Of a stretch of DNA of 24,235 nt, positions 1 to 6,653 are shown one piece after another. This DNA is from JAICTV01 sp035634055 (GTDB lineage Bacteria; Planctomycetota; Phycisphaerae; Tepidisphaerales; Tepidisphaeraceae), in the NCBI GenBank assembly GCA_035634055.1, contig DASQDR010000155.1, positions 1-24,235 of the forward strand, given 5' to 3'. The notes under the pieces are model-generated. The model saw only the letters and a list, made by a program, of their open reading frames with translations, was not told the DNA's origin and did not search any database. The stretch's first letter is position 1. Every line of letters starts with the position of its first letter. Both the position numbers and the translations under genes were made by a program.

Positions 1-338
1 CGCGACGCGCGCCACGGGCACGCCGCGCGGGGCCGACGCCTGGGCCAGCCGCAGGGCGTCGCGCGGGCGGCGGCGGCGCGGACCCCGAGGTCCGGCCGGG
101 CCCGGGGCCGTTGAACGCGCGAGAGCATATGGACGCCCCCAGCCGAACGCAAGGGAGGTTGTGAAGCGTTTCACGAACCGATCCCGCACCGACCCCGCGC
201 GGTCTCCAGCCCCGCATGCGAGCCGCTGTGACCCCCGTCCGCCCCGCGCCGCGCGCGGGCGCTGCCGCGCCCGCGGCCGGCGGCGCGGACCGCTCCGCCC
301 GCGCAGCCGGTTCCCCCGATTCCGTTGGCGGCGGTAAG
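1..338. other. Left-edge region without a supported gene
   Basis: No gene can be called with confidence here. On the minus strand a frame is open from a GTG at 174 to the window edge. Its last 20 codons (bases 1-60) end almost entirely in G or C and read like protein (…DALRLAQASAPRGVPVARVA). The part nearer the GTG has ordinary third-position composition and no Shine-Dalgarno sequence. It could be the 5' end of a truncated minus-strand gene, but the start is unclear. The stretch also holds the palindrome at 159-176 and the leader of the zinc-ribbon array that begins at 339. Confidence 0.3.
159..176. promoter_or_regulatory. Rex-like or CRP-like operator palindrome, copy 1
   Basis: The sequence TTGTGAAGCGTTTCACGA is an inverted repeat with core GTGAA-N4-TTCAC (161-174). 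It is one base from the Rex consensus TTGTGAA-N4-TTCACAA and also fits the CRP/FNR form TGTGA-N6-TCACA. A copy with identical half-sites lies at the nuoG promoter (4908-4925). Here it is about 160 bases upstream of the zinc-ribbon array, or just upstream of any minus-strand gene at the window edge, so its target is uncertain. The repeat is seen directly; the regulator is inferred. Confidence 0.45.
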
Positions 339-908
339 ATGCCGCTCATGTCCCGCCAACAGCGACCCTCGCGCGCCGAAATGATCGCCGCCACCTGCGC
401 GGCGTTGTCGGCGCTGGCGTGCATTGCGGTGCTGCTGCTCTGGGGAAGCACGTATCGCACGTCGATCGGGTCGGAGCTCAACGGCCCGGACGACGCGCAG
501 ATCCAGTTCGCCTCCTACGAGGGCCGGCTCATGTTCGGCGTCTTCCGCAATGACACGCCGCCCCTTCGCCGCTGGGGCAGGCGGCCGGGGACGCAGCTCA
601 GCGACCTGCAAGCCAGCGGGCGGTGGATCGCCGGCGACCTGCTCGGCTGGGGCGTCGCCCTGCCGCACCTGCTGGTCGCCGCGCTGGCCGCGGTGCCGGC
701 GCTGTGGTGGGGGCTGGTCTTCCGCGAGCGCAACGAGCAGGCCCGGCGGCGCGAAGAGGCCCTGTGCCCCGCCTGCGGCTACGACATCCGCGCCACCCGC
801 GACCGCTGCCCCGAGTGCGGCGAGCCGGTCGATGCCACGCTGCTGAACTGGGACGTCGCGACCGCACCGGCGACGGCCGCGGCCCGCGCCGCCGCACCGA
901 ATGGCTGA
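339..908 (+). CDS. Membrane-anchored zinc-ribbon protein, paralogue 1
   Basis: This 189-aa protein of unknown function is the first of four tandem paralogues. It has an N-terminal membrane segment (about residues 16-34), an extracytoplasmic domain containing the SYEGRLMFGVF stretch that resembles parts of the sister proteins, a second membrane segment (about 105-128), a basic stop-transfer stretch, and a cytoplasmic zinc ribbon with C143/C146 and C157/C160 (CPACGYDIRATRDRCPECG). The ATG at 339 was chosen because the membrane segment follows closely. ATG 348 is equally possible, and the open frame extends back to 216 without protein-like content. The ribbon signature is typical of planctomycete hypothetical proteins. 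The function could be metal, nucleic-acid or protein binding at the membrane, and nothing in the sequence decides between these. Confidence 0.8.
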   Translation: MPLMSRQQRPSRAEMIAATCAALSALACIAVLLLWGSTYRTSIGSELNGPDDAQIQFASYEGRLMFGVFRNDTPPLRRWGRRPGTQLSDLQASGRWIAGDLLGWGVALPHLLVAALAAVPALWWGLVFRERNEQARRREEALCPACGYDIRATRDRCPECGEPVDATLLNWDVATAPATAAARAAAPNG

Positions 909-989
909 GCCCCGCGAGGCGACGCGGGTGGACCCGCGGGCCGGCGTCGCCACACGCGCGCCGCGACGTGCCGCGCACAGGGGGCAAGC

Positions 990-1832
990 ATGACCGACCT
1001 CACCGAAGCCCGCCCCGCCGCCGCGAACGATGTTTCTCCCCCGCCACCTGCCGGCGAGGGATCCGCGCCCGCGCCACGCCTGCGCCGTCGGTTCACCCTC
1101 GCCCGCTTCCTCCTGGCGCTCTGGGCGGCGGCGCTGCTGGCGGTGGTCGTGGCGTGGGTGCGAAGTTATGCGGCGGAGGACGCCCTGCTGGTCGGGCGCG
1201 AGACGATCGGCGGCACGCGCTGGACGCGCCAAACGTACGGCCTGTTCGTCAGCCGTGGCCTGGTGGGCCTTCAGGTAAGCACGATCAGCAACTCGACCTC
1301 GCGCCGGTTCAGCGCCACCGGGTTGCCGTCGCGCAAGCTGTCGTACGACTGGCGGTCGCGGAGCAAGTCCCCGCCGCCGCAGTGGGAGCACGAGTCGGCG
1401 CCGCGCGACGGATGGGAGGAACTGGGGTTCAGCCACCGCAGGAGCTACGTCCTTGCCGGCCTCTCGTCGTGGCGGGTCACCGCGCCGCTCTGGAGCGTGC
1501 TGGCGGCGGCGGTCGCGATCCCGGCGATGCTGTGGGCGGCGGCCCACCGGCTGCGCTGCGGCCGCCGACGGGGGCGCAACGGCGGATACTGCCCCGCCTG
1601 CGGGTACGATCTCCGCGCCACCCCCGACCGCTGCCCGGAGTGCGGGGCCAACGGCGCCTACGCGGCGGCGCCCGACCGCGCCGCCCATCGCACGGGCGAC
1701 GGCGAGGGCGCGGGTCGGGCGGAGGCGAAGGGCGCGGCAAGTCGCGATGCGGCAGCGATGGGCGCGAGCCCGGGCGGCGGCGCGACGCCCGCCGCCGCGG
1801 CGGCGGGCCTGCCGGTCGAGGTGACGACGTGA
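990..1832 (+). CDS. Membrane-anchored zinc-ribbon protein, paralogue 2
   Basis: This 280-aa protein is the longest of the array. It has a Pro/Ala-rich cytoplasmic leader (1-30), a membrane segment (about 39-57) ending in AWVRSY, an extracytoplasmic domain (about 60-160) with a GFSHRRSYV stretch, a second membrane segment (about 163-186) introduced by WRVTAPLW, and the zinc ribbon C201/C204/C215/C218. A 60-residue low-complexity Gly/Ala tail follows the ribbon and is absent from paralogues 1 and 4. AGGGGG lies just upstream of the ATG. The stop codon overlaps the next start (GTGA at 1829-1832), so translation of the two is probably coupled. The function is unknown. Confidence 0.85.
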   Translation: MTDLTEARPAAANDVSPPPPAGEGSAPAPRLRRRFTLARFLLALWAAALLAVVVAWVRSYAAEDALLVGRETIGGTRWTRQTYGLFVSRGLVGLQVSTISNSTSRRFSATGLPSRKLSYDWRSRSKSPPPQWEHESAPRDGWEELGFSHRRSYVLAGLSSWRVTAPLWSVLAAAVAIPAMLWAAAHRLRCGRRRGRNGGYCPACGYDLRATPDRCPECGANGAYAAAPDRAAHRTGDGEGAGRAEAKGAASRDAAAMGASPGGGATPAAAAAGLPVEVTT

Positions 1833-2497
1833 GGAGAGCCATCCGATCCATCACCATCGCGTGCGCGCTGCTGCTGGCGGCAGCGCCGACGGCGGCGTGG
1901 GTGCGATCGGCGTGGCGGCTCGACTCGATCAGCGGCGAGTTCCGCGGGCGAACGTACACCCTGAGCTCATACCGCGGAACGATCGGCGTCATCGAGCTTC
2001 ATCACGCTTGGCACCTTGCCTCCGTCCGCTGGTCCACCTACCGCGTTGACGAGGTGCGCCAGAGCAACCGGACCTTGCTTGACGCCGCCCGCGCGAACGC
2101 GGCCACGCGCGGGCGGCTGGGCTTCTTTTACGGCGAGGGCGCGGCGGCCGGGATCTGGTCACGCTGGTTCGCCGTGCCTTACCCCGCGCTGGCGACCGTC
2201 GCGGCAGCACCGTTGGCCGTCCTGCTGCTGCTCGCGCTCCGCCGGCGCCGGCGCCTCGCCGCCAACCAGTGCGCCCACTGCGGCTACGACCTGCGCGCCA
2301 CGCCCGATCGCTGCCCGGAGTGCGGCAGCATCGCCGCGCAACCGCCCGGCAGGGTCGCGCGCACCGACAGCCCCGCGGTGGCGGAGATGACGGACACACT
2401 GACGGCAGCGCCCGCGGCAGTGCCCACGGCGGCGGCGGCCGCGATCGGGGCCAAAAGCGTTCCGCGGACGAGGTGCCAGCGTGACAGCTACCTCTGA
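1829..2497 (+). CDS. Membrane-anchored zinc-ribbon protein, paralogue 3
   Basis: This 222-aa protein starts at GTG 1829, which overlaps the upstream stop by four bases. This start leaves a clean N-terminal membrane segment (7-24) ending in AWVRSAW, as in paralogue 2. The extracytoplasmic part holds SSYRGTIGVIELHH and RLGFFYGEG. The second membrane segment is at about 114-137 after WFAVPYPAL, followed by an Arg-rich stretch and the zinc ribbon C148/C151/C162/C165. A variable Ala-rich tail closes the protein. The 3' end overlaps the fourth gene by 17 bases. The shared architecture and AWVRS boundary show it is a tandem duplicate. The function is unknown. Confidence 0.85.
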   Translation: MRRAIRSITIACALLLAAAPTAAWVRSAWRLDSISGEFRGRTYTLSSYRGTIGVIELHHAWHLASVRWSTYRVDEVRQSNRTLLDAARANAATRGRLGFFYGEGAAAGIWSRWFAVPYPALATVAAAPLAVLLLLALRRRRRLAANQCAHCGYDLRATPDRCPECGSIAAQPPGRVARTDSPAVAEMTDTLTAAPAAVPTAAAAAIGAKSVPRTRCQRDSYL

Positions 2498-3153
2498 CGT
2501 CCCGGGCAGCGCGCTCCGCCGGCTCCTCCACGGCAAGGCCAGGATCCGCGGCGTGTTCGCCTGGCTCTTCCACGGCGCCGCCATCCTGATGTTCCTGCTC
2601 GGCGGCGGGCTGGGCGCGCAGCCGCTACGTCGGGCACGATCTCAGCCACACGACACTCCGCCCCGTTGCCGCGCCCGTGACGCCAAGCGCGCCGATCTTG
2701 CAGTACACCGCACGAGGGTTCGCGCACGGCGGCGGCGACTTCGTGATCTATCACGTCCGCGGCGACGCCGGCGCCATCGCGTTCGGGTCCGCTCCGCCCG
2801 CCACGGTCTACCGTCGGCTCGACACCGCCCCGGTCCGCCGGAAGCTGCCGGGGTACGTCAGTGGCGCCTTTGGGTACGGCTACTGCTCGCCCGTGCTCCC
2901 GGGGATATCGCCGGGGACGCAGATCCACTGGCGCGGCCTCGTCCTGCCGTACTGGCTGCTGATGGCGCCGCTGGTGCTGGTTGCGGTCCCGCGATGGGTC
3001 GGCCACTGGCGCCACCAGGCCGCCCGGCGGATCGCGGCGGGGCTGTGCGCCCGCTGCGGGTACGACGTCCGCGCCTCCCCCGAGCGCTGCCCTGAATGCG
3101 GGCTAGCCTGCCGCGCCGCGGGGCCAGCGCCGATCGCGGGAGGCGAGGCATGA
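2481..3153 (+). pseudogene. Membrane-anchored zinc-ribbon protein, paralogue 4 (frameshifted)
   Basis: This gene starts at GTG 2481 with GAGG at 2470-2473. Its first 45 or so codons encode an N-terminal region and membrane segment (AAILMFLLGGG). The reading frame then changes between about 2601 and 2611, in a GGCGGCGGGC tract. The next frame continues with WARSRYVGHD, which matches the AWVRS boundary of paralogues 2 and 3, then the extracytoplasmic domain, a second membrane segment (VLPYWLLMAPLVLVAV) and the ribbon CARCGYDVRASPERCPECG, ending at 3153. Removing one base restores a protein of about 223 aa, close to the 222 aa of paralogue 3. It is either a recent pseudogene or a single-base sequence error; everything downstream of the shift is intact. 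Confidence 0.75.
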
Positions 3154-3175
3154 TTTCTGCCCCAGCGCGACGCGG

Positions 3176-4426
3176 TCAGTCCCGGATCGTCTTCAGATCC
3201 CCCGCCACCTGCTCGGCAATCTTGGCGACGGCGACGGCGTCGGCCTCGCGGGCGACCGAGCGGACGCTGACCATCACGTCGCCCACCGCAACGTAGCGCG
3301 TCTCCACGCGCAGCGGCTCGCCACCGGCGCCGCCCGCGCCGCTGGTGGCGCTGGTTCGAAGATGCTTCAGATACTTCGGCGGATCGGTCGTGATCACCTC
3401 TTCCGCGTCGGCGCTGGCGCCCGTGAGCGGCGGATGGCGGCGCTCGTCGTCGATCATCCGCCCCAGCAGCGCGTCGCGCTTCGGGCCCGGCTCGCGCGCG
3501 TCCTTCGGCATCACGCGGCAGCGCAGCACCATCTGGCGGGACGGGTCTTTCGGATCGGTGTAGGTGGCCACGAGCCCGTTGGCCTGATCGGTCTTCTGCT
3601 CGCGCCAGTCGAGCGGGACGACCGCCTTGAGCTGCGCGCGCGGGTAGACGCTGCGCTTGGCGCCGCGCGCCACCCGCATCGTGTCCAGCAGCTTCTCGGC
3701 CGCGGCGTGGACCGGGGCCGACAGCTCCCGCGCCTCCACCTGGGCGGTGCACGCCACGTGCACCAGGTTGAGCCCCACGATCCGGTACATCTGCACGCGG
3801 TCGGCCAGCTTCCCCTGCCCGACGCTCATGACGTCGCGCACCTTCAGAAAGTACCGCTCGTCCGGCTCGACGCGCGGGCCATAGACCAGCGCGTGCCCGT
3901 GCTGCTTCGCGGCCTCACGGATCCCCTTGCCGATGATCAGTCCCATCTGCTCCCGGGCCGTCGGCTGGATCGTCTGCGTCTGCGGGATGATCGTCAGCGT
4001 GAGCGCAGCCTCGGGCGCGTCGGACGCCTTGTAGGTGACGGCAAGATTGTCCGGCGACCGCCCGACCAGCTCCCAACCGGCGGGCGGGACAAAGCGGATG
4101 GTGCCGTCGGCGATCGGTTCCATCGACTCGATCGGCACCGGCTGGGTCGCCGCCGGCGCGGTAGCGACGGCGGAGGCCGACGGCTGCGCGGGCGCCATTC
4201 GAGGCGCGGGCGCGGCGGGCGCGGCTGCGATTCGCGTCACTGGCGCGAAGGCAGGGGCGCCTCGTGCCGGCGCCATTCGACGCACTGGCGCGGCGCCTGG
4301 CGCGGGCGTTGGCGAAGCTGGGCGAACTGGCGCCGTCGCGGGCACCGGCGAGGGCGCCGCGGCGGCGGTGGCAACCGGGGCAATCACTCCCGACACGCCC
4401 AGCACCGCAAGGATCAGCACGCGCAT
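3176..4426 (-). CDS. Secreted protein with Ala/Pro linker and two related domains
   Basis: This 416-aa protein is of unknown function. The start at 4426 is preceded by a good ribosome site (GGGAGGTGG) and gives a signal peptide (MRVLILAVLGVSG…ATAAAA). A low-complexity Ala/Pro/Arg linker spans about 21-98. Two globular halves follow, at about 105-252 and 258-413. Each opens with a hydrophobic strand and a GW or DW motif (RFVPPAGWEL and KAVVPLDWRE), continues with an ATY or VTY strand, and ends in a helix before a closing 'T-[MI]-R' stretch. They look like duplicated PsbP/DUF1795-like folds, a fold-level guess with no catalytic motif visible. The gene converges on the zinc-ribbon array with a 22-bp gap and diverges from the 86-aa gene. 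A TAGAAT hexamer (minus strand, 4498-4503) is a possible -10 box. Confidence 0.8.
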   Translation of the reverse strand: MRVLILAVLGVSGVIAPVATAAAAPSPVPATAPVRPASPTPAPGAAPVRRMAPARGAPAFAPVTRIAAAPAAPAPRMAPAQPSASAVATAPAATQPVPIESMEPIADGTIRFVPPAGWELVGRSPDNLAVTYKASDAPEAALTLTIIPQTQTIQPTAREQMGLIIGKGIREAAKQHGHALVYGPRVEPDERYFLKVRDVMSVGQGKLADRVQMYRIVGLNLVHVACTAQVEARELSAPVHAAAEKLLDTMRVARGAKRSVYPRAQLKAVVPLDWREQKTDQANGLVATYTDPKDPSRQMVLRCRVMPKDAREPGPKRDALLGRMIDDERRHPPLTGASADAEEVITTDPPKYLKHLRTSATSGAGGAGGEPLRVETRYVAVGDVMVSVRSVAREADAVAVAKIAEQVAGDLKTIRD

Positions 4427-4523
4427 GGCCGCCACCTCCCGCGCGGCGGGCGGGTGGTGGATTTCCCCCCTCGACACCGCCGCCGCCGTCGAGAATCATT
4501 CTATCCGCGGATCGCCGCTTTTT

Positions 4524-4784
4524 ATGGACGCAATGATCGCCGACATCGTGGTGGTGCTGGACCGTGCCTACGAGGAGCGCCTGCCCGAGGCGCTGGAGCA
4601 GTTGAAGTCCGTGGGCATGAGCATCGAGACCGCCGACGACGACAAAAGCGTGGTCACGGGATGCATCGAGGCGCACCGCGTCGAGGCGCTGGAGAAGCTC
4701 GAGAGCGTCGATTACGTTCGCAAGGTCTTTACCTACGCCGCCAACTTCCCCCCCGGCGACCCCCGCGACCGCGACGGCGTGTGA
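4524..4784 (+). CDS. Small conserved-looking protein, 86 aa
   Basis: This short acidic protein has alternating strands and helices: a first strand IADIVVVLD, a helix EERLPEALEQLKSVG, a strand MSIETADDDKSVVTGCI, a helix HRVEALEKLESV and a final strand YVRKVFTYA. The beta-alpha-beta-beta-alpha-beta pattern suggests a ferredoxin-like (ACT-like or propeptide-inhibitor-like) fold, and small proteins of this look occur beside unrelated genes in many bacteria. No enzyme motif is visible. The frame is open far upstream, but protein-like sequence begins only at ATG 4524, or ATG 4533 three codons later. No clear ribosome site precedes either. It diverges from the secreted protein and lies 202 bp before nuoG. 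The function is unknown. Confidence 0.7.
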   Translation: MDAMIADIVVVLDRAYEERLPEALEQLKSVGMSIETADDDKSVVTGCIEAHRVEALEKLESVDYVRKVFTYAANFPPGDPRDRDGV

Positions 4785-4907
4785 TGGGTCGGGCATCGTC
4801 TGCCCTGCTCGTCCTGCGAGCTCTCGCGTCCACACGTTTGTCCGGCCATCACGCTCGTCCCGTCAGCGCGCTTCGCGAAAATCGCGGCAGGGTCGGAATC
4901 GCCGCGA

Positions 4908-4936
4908 TAGTGAAATACTTCACGACCGGGTATACG
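4908..4936 (+). promoter_or_regulatory. Putative nuoG promoter with Rex-like or CRP-like operator, copy 2
   Basis: The inverted repeat GTGAAATACTTCAC (4910-4923, with flanks TA and GA) has the same half-sites as the palindrome at 161-174. A possible -10 box, TATACG, lies at 4931-4936. With a 17-base spacer the -35 position (4908-4913, TAGTGA, a weak match) falls inside the palindrome, so a bound protein would block RNA polymerase. The palindrome is seen directly. The promoter call is moderate and the regulator identity is inferred from Rex control of nuo genes known in Actinobacteria. Confidence 0.5.
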
Positions 4937-4986
4937 ATCCGGCGGCGCGGAGTTCGGTCCGGCGCTCGAGCAGAGGTGCGCTTGTC

Positions 4987-6597
4987 ATGCCCAAGATCAC
5001 GGTGGACGGAAAGACGATCGACGCCAAGGACCGCCAGATGATCCTCCAGGCGTGCCTGGACGCGGGCATGCCGCTGCCGCACTACTGCTACCACCCGGGG
5101 TTATCAATCCCCGCGTCGTGCCGTATCTGCCTGGTGGAGGTCGAGGGGCTGCCCAAGCTGGTGCCGTCCTGCCAGACGCCGGTGCGCGACGGGATGGTCG
5201 TCCACTCGACGTCGCCGAAATCGATCGCCAACCAGAAGCAGGTGATGGAGTACCTGCTGATCAACCACCCGCTGGACTGCCCGGTCTGCGACCAGGCGGG
5301 CGAGTGCCTGCTTCAGGATTACTCCTACCAGTACGGCCGGAGTCAGAGCCGCTTCGAGGAGGACAAGCACAAGAAGCCGAAGAAGGACGTCGGCCTGAAC
5401 GTGCTGCTGTACAACGACCGGTGCATCATGTGCACCCGCTGCGTGCGCTTCACCCGCGAGGTGAGCGGGCAGAGCGAGCTGTTCGTCGAGGGCCGCGGGC
5501 ACAAGGAGGAGATCAGCATCTTCCCGGGCCGGCCGCTGGACAACAAGCTGTCCGGCAACGTGGTCGACCTCTGCCCGGTCGGCGCGCTGCTGGACAAGGA
5601 TTTCCTGTTCAAGCAGCGCGTGTGGCTGCTGAAGGAAACGCCGTCGATCAGCCCCGTGGACAGCGGCGGCGAGAACATCTACCTGCACCACAACGAAGGG
5701 GTGATCTACCGCGTCAAGCCGCGCTACAACGCGGAGGTGAACCAGTGGTGGATCACCGACGACACGCGCTACAGCTACAAGCCGGTGCACGACCTCAAGC
5801 GCCTGCGCGGCGCCCGCAAGGTGCAGTACGGCAGCCAGGTGGAGACCGAGTACACCAACGCCGTCGCGCTGGCCGACGAGGGGCTGCGCCGCGTGGCCGG
5901 CGAGTCGGGGCCCGGCAGCCTCTTCGCGCTGCTCAGCCCGATGATGGCCAACGAGGAAGCCTACCTGCTCGGCACGTACCTCCGCTCGATCGACCCCCAG
6001 GCGGTGCTGGTGCTCGGCCCGGTCCCGCGCACGGAGCAGAACGAGGAGTTCAAGCACTACCTTACCGGCAAGACCACCTTCACGATCCAGGCGGAAAAGG
6101 TCCCCAACGCCGCCGGCATCCGCCGGGTGATGCAGCTCCTGGGCGGCCCGCAGAGCGACTTCCCGGGGCTGGCGGCGGCGGCGGGCACCACCTACAAGAA
6201 CCTCAAGGGCGGCTGGATCGTCGGCGGCTACCTTTCAGCGTGGCTCCCCGCCGACGCCAAGCAAATTCCCGCGCCGGTCACCAAGGGGTTCCGCGTCGTC
6301 CAGGACCTGTTCCCGTCCTCCCTTGCCGACCGCGCCGACGTGCTGCTGCCGTCGGCGGCGTGGGCGGAGAAGGACGGCACGTGGGAGAACCACGCCGGCA
6401 AGATCCAACCCTTCGCCGCCGCCGTCGCCCCCCCTGACGGCACGCGCCGCGAGGGCGACGTCTACTACGCCCTGCTCCGCCGCGCCGGCTTCTACGCCGC
6501 CGAAGATGTCCGCCAGGAAATGGGCGAGCCGTTCAATAGCGTGAAGCAGCCGGAAACGCCGGACAACGTGCCGATGCCGGAGTTCGTCGAGCTGTAG
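4987..6597 (+). CDS. nuoG: NADH-quinone oxidoreductase subunit G
   Basis: This 536-aa protein is the large Fe-S subunit of complex I, which carries electrons from the NADH module toward quinone on the cytoplasmic arm. Cluster ligands are visible. C34, C45, C48 and C62 form the N1b-type [2Fe-2S] site. H94, C98, C101 and C107 form the His-Cys3 N5 site. C146, C149, C152 and C196 form the N4 site. The remote N7 cluster is absent: the region after residue 215 that aligns with its cysteines reads ETPSISPVDSGGEN, with no Cys. The C-terminal molybdopterin-like domain is shortened but keeps the LADRADVLLPSAAWAEKDGT stretch. E. coli NuoG is about 900 aa, so this is a short form. GAGGTG lies upstream of the ATG. 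nuoE and nuoF are not adjacent. Confidence 0.96.
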   Translation: MPKITVDGKTIDAKDRQMILQACLDAGMPLPHYCYHPGLSIPASCRICLVEVEGLPKLVPSCQTPVRDGMVVHSTSPKSIANQKQVMEYLLINHPLDCPVCDQAGECLLQDYSYQYGRSQSRFEEDKHKKPKKDVGLNVLLYNDRCIMCTRCVRFTREVSGQSELFVEGRGHKEEISIFPGRPLDNKLSGNVVDLCPVGALLDKDFLFKQRVWLLKETPSISPVDSGGENIYLHHNEGVIYRVKPRYNAEVNQWWITDDTRYSYKPVHDLKRLRGARKVQYGSQVETEYTNAVALADEGLRRVAGESGPGSLFALLSPMMANEEAYLLGTYLRSIDPQAVLVLGPVPRTEQNEEFKHYLTGKTTFTIQAEKVPNAAGIRRVMQLLGGPQSDFPGLAAAAGTTYKNLKGGWIVGGYLSAWLPADAKQIPAPVTKGFRVVQDLFPSSLADRADVLLPSAAWAEKDGTWENHAGKIQPFAAAVAPPDGTRREGDVYYALLRRAGFYAAEDVRQEMGEPFNSVKQPETPDNVPMPEFVEL

Positions 6598-6653
6598 CGA
6601 GGCCGAGATGATTCGTGCAACGTTCCGCCTGATGCAGAACAACCGAGAGCGTC

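Noticed and set aside
171..1688. 505-aa open frame on the minus strand across the zinc-ribbon genes
   Set aside because: It is Arg/Gly/Ala-rich antisense sequence of high-GC genes. The plus-strand frames have membrane segments and zinc ribbons.
623..1828. Upstream extension of paralogue 3 as one 624-aa protein
   Set aside because: The first 400 residues are an Arg-rich out-of-frame reading of paralogues 1 and 2; the real protein begins at GTG 1829.
3362..5041. 559-aa plus-strand frame
   Set aside because: It is antisense to the secreted protein and has low-complexity Arg/His composition.
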